This document shows positions 1 through 10,680 of a stretch of DNA of 64,000 bases, in pieces. Both the position numbers and the translations under genes were made by a program. The notes below the pieces were generated by a model. The model ran no database searches. It worked only from the letters and a program-made list of their open reading frames with translations, and was not told the origin of the DNA. The stretch covers positions 62,001-126,000 of the forward strand of contig WHVD01000149.1 in NCBI GenBank assembly GCA_015178975.1, read 5' to 3'. The stretch's first letter is position 1. Each line of letters starts with the position of its first letter. This stretch comes from Hysterangium stoloniferum (Eukaryota; Basidiomycota; Agaricomycetes; Hysterangiales; Hysterangiaceae).

Positions 1-1875
1 GGCTTTATACGACAACCTCTCGAAGATGCTCTCAAGATGCTTTTCGTCCAATGATCGTTGCCCGGGGTACGAGTACCCCAGCCTGAGCTATATCTGCAAT
101 TGTCTTCGAGGGCAAATTTTTCGAGAAGGATTGGTGTTTGAAGCCTTGGGTTACATCATTCACTTGGCGGCCACAATTTCGGCTGTATATCTGGGTGAGG
201 TGGTGGCTGCCCTGTCAGTGCGTCATAGGAAATGACTCGTTTTTCTTAGAGTGCCCATTACCAGTGAGATTTTTGAGGCATAGGCGAAACTCAAATGAAA
301 TGGTTTTAGCTCATATAGATGATGAAAGTGAAGTTGACATGATTGCTTCGATGTTTACCTGTTTTGGCAGCTGAGCGCGAGCTTTCACCGATACGAACCC
401 GATACGAACCCGATACGAAACCGATTACTGTAGTAATCCACGGGCTCGAATACTTCTTCATCTTCTTCTCCTTCTCCTCTTCCTGTTTGTTTTTCTTCGT
501 TGGAGCGGTAGAACTTCAGACAAGTAGCCAGCCCACAGGTCATTTTGCAGGTTCTAAATTGGTCGTTGCCGCTCGGATATGTCCACTCAGCCTTGGCGGG
601 CTAAGGTGTGGAAGCTCAATATTGAGTTGCCCCGCTTTATGGGGCCCAGGGACCGACACAAAAAGAGTCGGGGGGGGGGGATAAACTAAAAACACCAAGG
701 GCGGCAAGGTCGCGGAGGTGTATCTGGAGATCGGATCCTAGATATAAAATCCACTGTAACCACAACCTTAGTAGTCGTGTGGCGATCAGGGGTTGAGGTG
801 GCAGTGACAGGTCGCTGGAAGGAACACGTGCTAGGGAGGAATGATAGTGTTCTTACGGAGGAATGACTGTAGCAGGTGATGTTGATCAAAACACAACTTC
901 TGTAGTGTTGATGGCCTCGGTTACGTTCGCAGTCTCAACCGTGTAGCCATCTATATACTCCAGTGTACATGACTCAGGTGACGAAGGGCTACACATAAAC
1001 TTACATACATACGGTTTAAAATGTTTAAAATGGTGATATAGATAGAACGGTTGGAGGGCTTCTGTCGATCTCCAAACAAAACAGGCGTTTGCGATCTGGA
1101 TAAACGATGGAGAATGAAAGGTGCATGTTGATATATTATACACTGTATATCGCATAAATACTATACCGCAGTTCAAAAGACAAAGACACTCTTACTTTGC
1201 AAATACGAAGGCGTCATTAGAGTGAGGTTTGACGGTGAGGGGGATCTTGAAAAATACAATTAAAGCGCAGCGCAAAAGAATAGATGGTGAACTGAGAAGT
1301 ATCTACAGTTTTGAAGTTCTTTGTTCCCCCGAGCCTCTTCTGCACCCGTCCCATTGAAACTCCAAACTAATAGTGTAACCGCATACTGAGAATGAATCAT
1401 TTGGTAGGGATCCATCGTCTCGGATACCTTCTGTATATCCTGATTCGTTCTTCCAATATCGTCGTACAATCTTCGTCGCCATGCTTCGCCGTCTCGCAAA
1501 GAAGTTCTCGTCTTCGATAGCGGGAGATTCTTAGATGATATCTTGGGTATTTTTAGCGTTTAGCAAGCCCCTTCACACATAGATGAACTACCAGGGGATT
1601 ACGCCGTTCCGATCGTATGCAAAGGGAAGTATGTCCGATTGGTTTTGTCATCTGTAAGGACATCAGTGAAGGTTTATTGGAAGGAAATATCACTCGCGTG
1701 ATTAAAGCTCTTTAAATGATGTAAACTGAGCTAAAATATAAAATTCAATATCTCTTTTTAAATTCTGAAAGCGAATGAAAACAATGAACCAGTCATTTGA
1801 GGATTCAACGCTTTCCGAAAACTATCCAAACGGCTTTTTTTTACTTCTTCTTTTCTCTTCTTTTTATTTTTTTAC
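1..1875. other. AT-rich region without a recognisable gene
   Basis: No convincing gene is visible. Short open frames occur on both strands (for example 343-684 plus and 1260-1499 minus), but none shows a family motif or continues across plausible introns. Near 395-420 the pentadecamer-like string gatacgaaccc is repeated three times, just before a pyrimidine-rich stretch (about 450-500). A run of ten G lies near 671. The region may hold decayed sequence. Confidence 0.4.
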
Positions 1876-2049
1876 AGCGCTTTCAGAGCAAAATGAGAAT
1901 CAGAGTTTTATTTTGATAACGTGACACCCGTCATTCTCAATTTGGGAATTGGTTGTTCAACGCGGGATCAAGAAGACACTGTGGATACCCTTGTGACATA
2001 CGTCGCATCATCAAAAAGACTCGAATTCTCATTTTATTCTGAAAGCGCT
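1876..2049. mobile_element. MITE-like element with about 46-bp terminal inverted repeats
   Basis: A 174-bp unit begins AGCGCTTTCAGA and ends TCTGAAAGCGCT. The inverted similarity continues inward for about 46 bases (AAAATGAGAAT on one side, ATTCTCATTTT on the other). It has no coding capacity, so it fits a miniature inverted-repeat DNA transposon. A clear target-site duplication is not obvious. A fragment of the same end (TTCTGAAAGCG) lies nearby at about 1758-1768. Confidence 0.6.
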
Positions 2050-2926
2050 TAAATATAAATTTTAAAAAAGATTGTAATTTATCCATTTTTGAGGGGTGGA
2101 TAGACACCCAGTGGCATGAATTTTATTTGAAGACTCTGTGCATGTACTATCATAAATTCATCATGTTGACCGAGGATCACCTCCCAGCAATGGTATCCCC
2201 AGTTAGAAGTAAAGAGACTGAGGATACTTCCAACAAAGCACCTGTTGGCTCTCAAATTTTGTATCTTTTAAGACTGACTAGAATTCCCTCGTCTTGAAGG
2301 AAAGTGGTCCGGCTCGGTTCACCACTAATGAGTCGTGTTCGTTGGCCACTTATGGAGATGAGAAGTAGAGATTGAATAAATGGAGTCAACGGCTTTAGGA
2401 CAAGGAGAGTCACGGAAATAACAGATGTCTTACCATGATAGAAACTCGTGGTATATAGACATTATGCAAGCAAGAGTAAGATATCGCACCCAGGACTACT
2501 GTAGGTTGTGGATGCGGTCCAAGTCGTGAATCTATTAGCGCTGGTGCGCGACCACATGTGTGTATACGGAACTTCTAACTACTATAAGTCCAGATATATG
2601 CTTATTTATCATAGCTGGAAATATAATGAAAATTGTAGGAGAATAATAATAGATAGAATAATACAAATGAATAGAATAGACGGACCTATGCCACATATTT
2701 CACAGAGAATTTAAGGTCGCCGTAATGGTCGTCTGGGGCATAACTGAGTTTTCGGGTCTCTGGCATTCGGAGAATGTACGGTGACTGGACAGGTAGGCTA
2801 TGTATCTCGTCGAGTGATTGCAAATGAGGGTCCCAGAGATGCTTGTTAGCGGTGCACTTCCAGTCTTGTGAACGCAGTAAGGGAGTGAGACTCCCTACAC
2901 TGTGATTTGGTAATAGTTAGTTCTAT
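2050..2926. other. Intergenic, nothing recognisable
   Basis: AT-rich DNA with only a short open frame at 2508-2714 (plus) that has no motif I recognise. No repeat or regulatory structure stands out. Confidence 0.4.
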
Positions 2927-3127
2927 TGTTGTCCACATCCCATTGTAGTGCACATCCTATTGTAGTGCACATCCTATTGTAGTGCACATCCCATTGTTGC
3001 TCACATCCCATTATTCTCCACTAGTATATATTATGTACATGTGGATTTCAATACAGTAATGGTTTATTCCCCATCACTCATTCTAGTGTCTGTCTGCACC
3101 TGCAGCAGATACTATTATCTTACAACA
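2927..3127 (+). repeat. Candidate short solo LTR with 17-bp tandem repeats
   Basis: The unit starts TGTTG and ends CAACA, the classic Ty1/copia-type LTR termini. It holds about five imperfect copies of a 17-bp unit (CACATCCTATTGTAGTG and variants, about 2934-3018), then a TATA-like stretch (about 3025-3035). A matching 5-bp target duplication is not seen, so this is tentative. It could instead be a plain minisatellite beside a TGT...ACA-like border. Confidence 0.35.
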
Positions 3128-3740
3128 CCTCTAGGCACAAATCAATAACAGGATCACTTGAAGAATTGATTTTGCACCTTCATAGCTGGCGTTCAATTAT
3201 GCATTATACATCAAATTGAATAACAACATACTTCCAAAATCCGAATAACTAACCCAATTGCCCAGGACAAGAATTCAATCCGAATATGCTCATAGACATC
3301 CATTATTGTCTCCAAAGCATGAACTAGACAGCCTAGGTATCGCCATGACATACTATCGAGAATAATATCAGTCTCAAATGTATTCAAATCAGTGTATAAA
3401 ACAATCTGAGCCCATCCCAGATGAACAGCTTCACTGAATTGTGCTAGGCTGTCAGGAGAATTAATGAGAGAATTACAGATAACGAGAACTTCTGTTCTAG
3501 AGGTAAGATTCTTAGGGATATGGGTGTAAATAGGGAGATGAAAGCCATACCTTGTGGGTTGGGGAGCTGCATTGAGGAATGGTGAAGACAGGAGTTTCTC
3601 CCTTCATCCATACTTAAGATGGTAATGATTAAGCCACTAACATGGCTGGTAAATTCACCATAAAAAAATCTTCATAATATTGAATAGGAGTGGCATATTT
3701 CAGACACTGCATTGCTTCAATTAAATTTCTGATGGCTGTG
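3128..3740. other. AT-rich region left of the first Ty3/gypsy LTR
   Basis: No gene, RNA or repeat recognised. The first family A LTR begins directly at 3741. Confidence 0.4.
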
Positions 3741-4374
3741 TGTGAGAGGTACGGCAAAATATACTCAGGAAATATAGTCTGGATGAGCTCATACTATATT
3801 TCCATTATTATTTCTACTTTCTCTCTATTTTATTATACACATATAATTAGTTCGATGACCTATGTATTTGGTACATCAACTCTTGTGGGCGCATACATGC
3901 TAGACTTATGTATTCTAGCACCCATAGTTAGAACTCAGACACTTTTTACCCTGCAACCACGACTTACCCAGACACCAGTTAGTGTCCTGTAAGTTGTGAT
4001 TGGGGTATCATCTCGACCATCACAGATGGGCTTTAACTATCTACACAATCAGAGTTTCGAACTATACTAGTCAAAACTCCACCTTTATCTCAATCCACAT
4101 GGACTACATCCACACTACTCTGTTATTTGACTCTCTTGTTATTCTCTTCTACACTTGAGCGGTCATCCAGAATTGTACTTTACAGTTGATTCTCCTTATT
4201 CATTTTAGCTCTCTATTCTACTTTAGATAGCTATTTCACTCGACCGTATTGAACTAAACAGTCAATACACATTCAGTCTGTATTAGACTTAGATAGTCAA
4301 TACATCTTTGTGTCATACCTAAATGGTCAATATTCTTTGTATATAGAACAGTTAGAACTTCCACCACTCTTCAC
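3741..4374 (+). mobile_element. Family A LTR, 5' LTR of a broken Ty3/gypsy element
   Basis: This LTR of about 634 bp begins TGTGAGAGGTA and ends ACTCTTCACA. After one spacer base comes TGGTGATCCG, the primer-binding-site-like string found after LTRs elsewhere in the window. That makes it a 5' LTR in plus orientation. It is highly similar to the copies at 4499-5132, 5535-6167 (inverted) and 47226-47854 (inverted). It contains the CTCTATTTTATTATAC stretch shared by the family. Confidence 0.85.
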
Positions 4375-5534
4375 AGTGGTGATCCGAGCTGGGCCGCTCT
4401 TTCCCTACAAAGAAAATGTTACTCTACGACTATTAATTTCTAAGCATGTAAATGACCACTGGCAAGAACCAAACACCGAGATCTTCAACAACCCCGAGTG
4501 TGAGAGGTATGGTGAAATATACTCAGGAAATATAGTCTGGATGAGCTCATACTATATTTCCATTATTATTTCTACTTTCTCTCTATTTTATTATACACTT
4601 ATAATTAGTTCGAGAACCTATGTATGTGGTACATCAACTCTTGTGGGCACATACATGCCAGACTTATGTATTCTAGCACCAGTAGTTAGAACTCAGACAC
4701 TTTTACCCTGCAACCACGACTTACCCAGACACCAGTTAGTGTCCTGTAAGTTGTGATTGGGGTATCATCTCGACCATCACAGATGGGCTTTGACTATCTA
4801 TGCAATCAGAGTTTCGAACTATACTAGTCAAAACTCCATCTTTATCTCAATCCGTGCAGACTACATCTGCTCTACTCTGTTATTTGACTCTCTCGTTATT
4901 CTCTTCTACACTCAAGCAGTCACTCAGAATTGTACTTTACAGTTGATTCTCCTTATTCGTTTTAGCTCTCTATTCTACTTTAGATAGCTATTTCACTCGA
5001 CTGTATTGAACTAAACAGTCAATACACATTCGGTCTGTATTAGACTTAGATAGTCAATACATCTTTGTGTTGTACCTAAACAGTCAATATTCTTCGTATA
5101 TAGAACGGTTAGAACTTCCACTACTCTTCACACCGAGTAGTTCAAAACCTCATCAAAGACCTGCTAGTCTGGAACCACCCCGTAACGTCACCATGAGGAA
5201 GTCTTTGTTGACTTTTCAAAGACCAGCCCTCCTGGGAATTCCCCCGGAGCAGCAGCTGGACTGTCAACGGATACTCCCCCTGATCCACATGAGGAACGTC
5301 CATCAACCAGGCAGTTGAGCACCCCTGGAGCTAATGTCGAGCCTACCCATGCACCCGAGCCCGTTCTCATGTTCCCACCAAGGCAGGTCATCCTCAAGCA
5401 GTTCCTTGGGAGTCATATGATTTACGCTGAGCCTATCGATGTGAAGTGGGACACATACTATGCCAATCAAATCTCCGCTGATCAGCTTACTCCTTTCATG
5501 GAGGAGTACGAAACAGATTACCCTTCTTTACCGG
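4375..5534 (+). mobile_element. Ty3/gypsy internal fragment: primer site and gag remnant
   Basis: The segment starts with the primer-site-like TGGTGATCC, followed by a leader and gag-type coding sequence. It is related to the gag start at 46449-47225: both share the PRQVILKQFL segment and the following YAEPID/YAQPID region. A solo family A LTR interrupts it at 4499-5132. The element is old and broken, and the fragment stops abruptly at an inverted LTR (5535). The protease and reverse transcriptase part of the element is not present here. Confidence 0.75.
4499..5132 (+). mobile_element. Solo family A LTR inserted in the gag remnant, TSD CCGAG
   Basis: A complete 634-bp family A LTR. It is flanked by a perfect 5-bp target duplication: CCGAG at 4494-4498 and CCGAG at 5133-5137. 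The related uninterrupted gag at 46570-46580 reads CTCCGAGTAG across the same site, which confirms a clean insertion. With no internal sequence, it is a solo LTR left by LTR-LTR recombination. Confidence 0.9.
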
Positions 5535-6167
5535 TGTGAAGAGTGGTGGAAGTTCTAACTGTTCTATATATGAAGAATATCGACCGTTTAGGTATGACAC
5601 TAAGATGTATTGACTGTCTAAGTCTAATACAGACTGGACGCGTATTGACTACTTAGTTCAATATGGTAGGGAGAAATAGCTATCTAGAGTAAAGTAGAGA
5701 GCTAGAATGAATAAGTAGAATCAACTGTTAAGTGCGATTCTGGACGACTGCTCGAGTGTAAAGTAGAGTAACTAGAGAGTCAAATAATAGAGTAGTGTGG
5801 ATGTAGTCTGCATGGGTTGAGATAAGGATTGAGTTTCAACTGGTACAGTTCGAAACTCTGATTGAGTAGATAGCTAAAGCCTGTCTGTGACGGTCGAGAT
5901 GATATACCAATCACAACTTACAGGACACTAACAGGTGTCTGGGTAAGTTGTGGTTGCAGTGTAAAAGTGTCTGAGTTCTAATTACGGGTGCTAGAATACA
6001 TAAGTCTGGCATGTATGTGCCCACAAGAGTTGATGTACCGCATACATAGGTTGTCGAACTAATTATAGATGTATAATAAAATAGAGAGAAAACAGAAATA
6101 ATAAAGGGAATATAGTAAGAGCTCATCTGACTATATTTCCTGAGTGTATTTCGCCATACCTCTCACA
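5535..6167 (-). mobile_element. Inverted family A LTR at a rearranged junction
   Basis: A reverse-oriented family A LTR (starts TGTGAAGAGTGG, ends TACCTCTCACA on the plus strand). No target duplication is visible. The left flank is gag-type and the right flank is integrase-type sequence, parts that are not adjacent in a Ty3/gypsy element. The LTR therefore marks a deletion or recombination junction rather than a simple insertion. Confidence 0.8.
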
Positions 6168-7100
6168 GTTGCTGTGGATAAACTCACGTGTTTCTTAATT
6201 TGTGAACCCACAACTTCAGATCTATCCGCAGAGGGATTCACGCGAATCTTCGTGAATAAAGTGGCCACTCCTTTCGGTCTACCTTCAAGGATAATCTGTG
6301 ATTGAGACAAGAGGTGGACCTGTAGGTTCTGGAGAGAGGTCTGCAAGGTATACGGAAGTGCCCTCGCAGTATCCTCGTCCCACCATCCTCAAACTGACGG
6401 TCAAATGGAGAACGCCAATGCTATCGTGGAGCAAATGCTCAGAGCATACTGCGCTTCTTTGAAGGAGGAATGGTCTAAATGGACTCAAGTAGTGGCTCAT
6501 ACCTACAATTTGACGGTTCAAAGCTCAACAAGCTATGCGCCGGCCTTTTTGCTGATGGGCTACTTACCGAGAGGAATGTCTCACTGTCTAGGAGGGGATG
6601 ACCCCGTGGTTCCCAGAGAATTATCGGATAGCCCCGTAGCCGACCAATGGATCTTAGAATTGGAAAACCATCAACAAGTGGCGCAGGATTCAATTGTGCA
6701 AGCACAAGAAACACAAACTCACAGCTACAATAAGAGACGGAGATTGGTGGAAGATATCTCAGAGGGAAATTATGTTCTGATCAATCCCCATTCTCTCAAG
6801 CTCATCGAAGCCAAGGGACCTGGAAGGAAACTTATACAAAGACAGATAGGGCCATTTGAAGTCTTGGAGAAGATCAATCCTCGTCTTTCGACTCCACATT
6901 CCCTCGGAATATCAATTACACCCAGTGATTAATCAAGACCATCTTAAAAAGTACCATCTCTCCCCTAAGGAATTCGGATCCAGGGAGCTACTCGAGAATC
7001 CTCGAGAACTCAATTGTAACGACAAGGAGTATGAAGTAGAAGCTATAGTAGGGCACAAAAAGCATTGAAATCGACTCCTTTTCCAAGTTCGATGAAAGGG
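6168..7100 (+). mobile_element. Ty3/gypsy integrase remnant (core end plus GPY/F module)
   Basis: Conceptual translation shows hallmarks of the Ty3/gypsy integrase. There is an HHPQTDGQ motif at about 6390-6412 followed by the region of the catalytic Glu, then YAPAFLLMGYLPRG, and further on a GPGRKL...IGPFEVLEKI stretch typical of the GPY/F module. In function this is the DNA strand-transfer enzyme of the retroelement. It is a fossil: incomplete, with no reverse transcriptase next to it, and separated from the gag fragment by the inverted LTR. Confidence 0.85.
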
Positions 7101-7391
7101 ATATGGACCGGAGGACACCTGGTTAAATGGCAATGACCTTTGTCGTAACACTCCCGCTCTTCTTAGAGCTTACAAGACTATTTATCGAATCTAATGATCA
7201 TTTCACATTCTTACGACGACAACACTGTTTATTTACTTCTAACTCTACCCCCCACTTTCATCCCCCTCGGCCTTTCACCTCAATAACCGAGCGGGGCTTG
7301 AAATTAATATAAAATACATAAATCTGCTAAAGAAAAATTTCTTCCCCCTATCTCTTCCCTCCACGTCAACCTCTCAAATCAGTACACTCTG
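7101..7391 (+). mobile_element. Downstream region of the Ty3/gypsy fragment, non-coding
   Basis: AT- and pyrimidine-rich sequence between the integrase remnant and the open frames that follow. No motif is recognised. It is probably still part of the element's 3' region. Confidence 0.3.
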
Positions 7392-8339
7392 TTGCAGGAG
7401 CAACAACCCAAACCCAAGTTCCCCAACTTCAAAAGAATACCGCGACCCCAACCTATTAATACTTCTACCACACCATCTCATACTGAACAAGTTGAGCACT
7501 CCACGGGTAATTCTAGAACACCTTCGTCAATACCCTCCGCTGCGCAGGACAACACGGTGGGAACGCCCACCAACTCGGGGAACAGAACTGCTTTTACTCC
7601 ATATGCTCCTCTCCCCAGACCCCGATTTCCCAACTTTAAAAGAATACCTTGACCTCAAACAACAGTTCCTCCTTCCCACCACCTCGAACAGAAACTGTCA
7701 AGCATGTGGAGGAGACCTCATCGTCCACGTACCCTACATGGACGGACTCCATTTCAAAAGCTATGCCCTGGTCCTCTAATACTTGGGGGGCTCCCTCGGG
7801 AACATGGAGTGAAACCCCACCACCTTCTCATAGTATTTTCCCTTCTACCGAAGAGGAGATCAAAAAGAAACGGCAGTCCGAGGCTTTCTCTGCACAGGTC
7901 CAGGAGGAATTGAAAATGCTTAAACGGAAGAGGAGAGAGGAGTACTTAGAAGGACAGCGGAGGATGGGGGCTAGGGATAATGTCCCTTCAAAGTGGACAC
8001 GGCAGGAATGGAGGAGAATGGAAGGACACAACAATCCTTCAACCATCGCTCCCCCTTCGGGTCATAAATGGATGGATTTCGTGGAAACGGATTGCAGCAA
8101 TGGGGGCACGCCATGCGTTTGGAGTGTGAGACAGAAAAGTAGGAAAGGCAAAGACGGGGTCACCTTCTACGATTGGGACAAAATACGAAGGATCAAACTA
8201 CAAAGCATTGCATTGCAACATGGGGATGGAGTTGCACTACCTCCCAGACCCCCTTCACAATGTGGACCTCAGGAACAGACCTACTGGATAAGGCCGAGTG
8301 ATCTTTCATCTGACTCGGAGGATGACCAATCGCGCTACC
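7392..8339 (+). other. Open frames of unknown origin with repeated PNFKRIP motif, cut by an LTR
   Basis: Two overlapping plus-strand open frames lie here. The first (about 7392-7652) carries the motif F-P-N-F-K-R-I-P twice, 69 codons apart. The second (about 7649-8339) encodes a hydrophilic protein with a charged helix-prone stretch (EEEIKKKR...LKRKRREE) and a Cys/Trp-containing segment (ETDCSNGGTPCVW). No ATG clearly begins either. The right end is abruptly replaced by an inverted family B LTR at 8340, whose bases supply the stop. It could be an extra 3' gene of the retroelement or a host gene fragment. I do not recognise the family. Confidence 0.4.
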
Positions 8340-8756
8340 TGTAAAGAGTCATGTATTCGGACCGCTCTGTATACGAAGAATATTGACTATTGCAGTGCGA
8401 TATTAGAGAGAGTGAGAGAGAGAAAGAGCTAGATGACGAGTTCAAGCCTGAGATGTTAGTTAGCTCAGATAGTTCAGATAATGCTTCTTATGTAGTAGCT
8501 GGCACATTACCCTAATCACCACTCGTAGTAGACCTAGTTTAGTGTCTTACAAGTGGTGGTTTCTGGGTAAAAAGTGTGTCGTTCTATTTGGTGCTGAGTG
8601 CACCCACAAGTATACACAGCACTTCGAACTAATGAAATGGTGCACTATTTGAAGAATGTAAAGAATAGGAAAATATGAGTGAAATATGTAAAATATAAAT
8701 AAAATAAAAGGAGTATTTTACTATAATAAAACCATGGCCAGGGCATATCCCTCACA
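8340..8756 (-). mobile_element. Degenerate family B LTR, inverted
   Basis: The sequence from TGTAAAGAGTC to ATCCCTCACA aligns by eye to the inverted family B LTRs at 52124-52597 and 57162-57629 (shared CGAAGAATATTGAC, TAGTAGACCTAGTTT and AAAATATAAAT blocks). It is shorter and clearly diverged, so older than the 52-62 kb copies. No primer site lies beside it and no target duplication is seen. It is a solo or truncated LTR. Confidence 0.75.
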
Positions 8757-9621
8757 ATTTTAGTCAAATGACCTGTCACAATTCGAAGCCCACTCCCGCT
8801 CCATTTCCCATTATGGTTTATGATTTGTCACGATTTGGACTCCGCTCCATTCCATCCCATTCCTAACACCAAATTTGGTGTTTACTATTCTCATTTTATA
8901 TTTTGCTAGCTTTGTTTCATTATTACTGGATTTGGTATGTTATTCATTCCACAGTCTATATAGTCTGGCAGATGTTGTACATACAATCCAGTCAGAAAAT
9001 CGGCTTAGATTCCCCCCAGTAATCTAATACATTTTCTGCTCTAAAACTCCTCCTTGAATTACACCGCTCTCACTAGTCAGAGCTCATGGGCTCTGATGCA
9101 TCTATCTCTCTTATTTATCTCGACTCCCCAACCTCTCAGCCCACGACCTCTGACCTACGACCCCTCGACCCACAAACCCCACCCAGACTCCCCAGGATTT
9201 CCATCCACCTGTCTGAAATTGGACAACACGATCTTGTGAGGGCGCAGCCTATAAGCTGAAGCCAAGTTCTACCAGATTTCCCATGGGTTTCTCCAGAAAC
9301 CCACCGTGTATGTCCTAACAGTGTGGTCCTGATTGACTGAGTGAGGCAACTGTCAGTGGTTCAATTTTGATTTACATAAGGGGAACCTCTGACAGAGGCT
9401 TGTTTTTGGGAAGTCAGTGAGGGCTTTCTCATCATAATGTTATCAGACAGTTCAAGCCTAGTGGGTCTTCATCATGGAAGAGAACTGCTCAATCCTACTG
9501 AAGGTTTTGCAGCCTGTTCTTTACCCATAGTTATCATGTGTAGCTAGAAGTAGAAGTTTTTTCTTTCTTTTAATAAAACATTTTCTTTGTAGGAAAAGAA
9601 TGGTCTGGCCCAGATCACCAC
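8757..9621 (-). mobile_element. Decayed region left of an inverted LTR, probably retroelement leader
   Basis: Near 8764-8866 a segment of about 50 bp is duplicated in tandem (GTCACAATTCGAAGCCCACTCC and a diverged copy). A CCCACGACCTCTGACC pyrimidine-rich stretch lies at about 9139-9180. At the right edge (about 9600-9621) the sequence reads GGTCTGGCCCAGATCACCAC, the reverse complement of the primer-site string used by the other elements. The right part is therefore the leader of a minus-oriented element. No coding sequence is recognised. Confidence 0.45.
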
Positions 9622-10248
9622 TGTGAAGAGTCATGGAAGTTCTGCCTACTCTATATATGAAGAATATCAACCATCTAGGTATGACACAATAATATATTGA
9701 CTATCAAAGTACAATATATATAGTAGAATAGGTTTAGTTGACTTTAGTAGCTGTAAGATAATTAAGACAATTAAGGGATAATGGAATCGACCTTGTGGTA
9801 CAATTCCAAAGGGCAGGTTAATGAAATAATGAGAGTGAGAGTGAGGTTGATATGAGTGAGGTGAGGTGTGAGTAGAAACCAATGTTAGTTCAAGCTTTGA
9901 CTATACAGTATGAAGCTGGATGGTTGTCATAAGTTCTAGTTGAAAGCTGTTTAAGATGGCTGAGATGATACCCCAATCACAACTTGCAGGACACTAAAGA
10001 GGGTGTCTGGGCAAGTTGTAGTTACATATGGGGTAAAAGTGTCTGAGTTTTTAGTTATATCCACTAGTGTACATAAGTGTGACCATATGTAAGCACTCAT
10101 GAACCCACAAGCATATATAGATATTCAAACTAATATAAATGCATATAATTGAAGAATTAGATAGTTTAAAAATAGTAAGAAAAATGAGAATATGGGGAAT
10201 ATAATGTAGTAAGTTGGTTACATTCCCATGAGGAGGGTACCTCTCACA
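9622..10248 (-). mobile_element. Degenerate family A LTR, 5' LTR of a minus-oriented fossil
   Basis: Begins TGTGAAGAGTCATGG and ends ACCTCTCACA on the plus strand, matching inverted family A over about 627 bases but diverged. The primer-site string lies immediately to its left, so it is a 5' LTR of an element transcribed leftwards. That element is otherwise unrecognisable. Confidence 0.7.
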
Positions 10249-10502
10249 CCACTCCTCTTCACACATTCCTATTTCTTTCTTGCAAATCATTCTTACTTAC
10301 TCCCATTTCATTGGAGTCTTTCATCCAAATTGTACTGTAAAGGCCAATTCCATTTATTGTCTTAATAGCCTCCAGCTCCCCTAGGTTTGCTTACAGCAAT
10401 TACTCCCCTTTTACTTATATTGTACTTTGAGTCAATATAACATTATCTAGAAGGTTGATATTCTTTGTACATCAAGCAGTCAGAACTTTACAACTCTTCA
10501 CA
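10249..10502 (+). mobile_element. Partial LTR 3' end in opposite orientation
   Basis: The tail (about 10440-10502: AAGGTTGATATTCTTTGTAC ... CAACTCTTCACA) is the plus-orientation 3' end of an LTR related to family A. It abuts the inverted LTR, so the two form an inverted pair like that at 57635-58465. Confidence 0.55.
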
Positions 10503-10680
10503 GTTAGAATTGGAAATACAATATTTATCTGGCTGTATTACCAGCATATATAACCAGGAGGTCCTTGGTTCAATCCCAGGTTGGGTCAATTCTTTTCTAT
10601 ACCTTTAACAGTTGCCACTCTTCCATTAATCCAAGCTGTTTCAAAATATCCGATCTGGAGAGAATAGACGGCATCATGCT
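10503..10680 (+). other. Spacer with a tRNA-like B-box
   Basis: Downstream of the partial LTR the sequence GGTCCTTGGTTCAATCCCAG (about 10562-10581) resembles a tRNA T-arm/B-box. A convincing acceptor stem and A-box are missing, so it is not called as a tRNA. It may be a SINE or tRNA relic. Confidence 0.25.

Noticed and set aside
1260-1499. Possible N-terminus of an F-box gene on the minus strand
   Set aside because: The heptad-like start is suggestive, but no LPPE-type F-box follows in any frame.
2934-3018. Regular 17-bp repeats considered as a CRISPR-like array
   Set aside because: The units are directly adjacent without spacers and the DNA is eukaryotic. It is a minisatellite within a possible LTR.
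5188-5397. Minus-strand open frame over the gag remnant
   Set aside because: It is the antisense shadow of the gag-type coding sequence on the plus strand.
8340-8756. Terminator or 3' end of a host gene for the 7649-8339 frame
   Set aside because: The sequence aligns to inverted family B LTRs. The stop codon lies in LTR sequence and is not a natural gene end.
10530-10600. Possible tRNA gene
   Set aside because: Only a B-box-like T-arm is convincing. No acceptor stem, D-arm or clear anticodon arm could be folded by eye.
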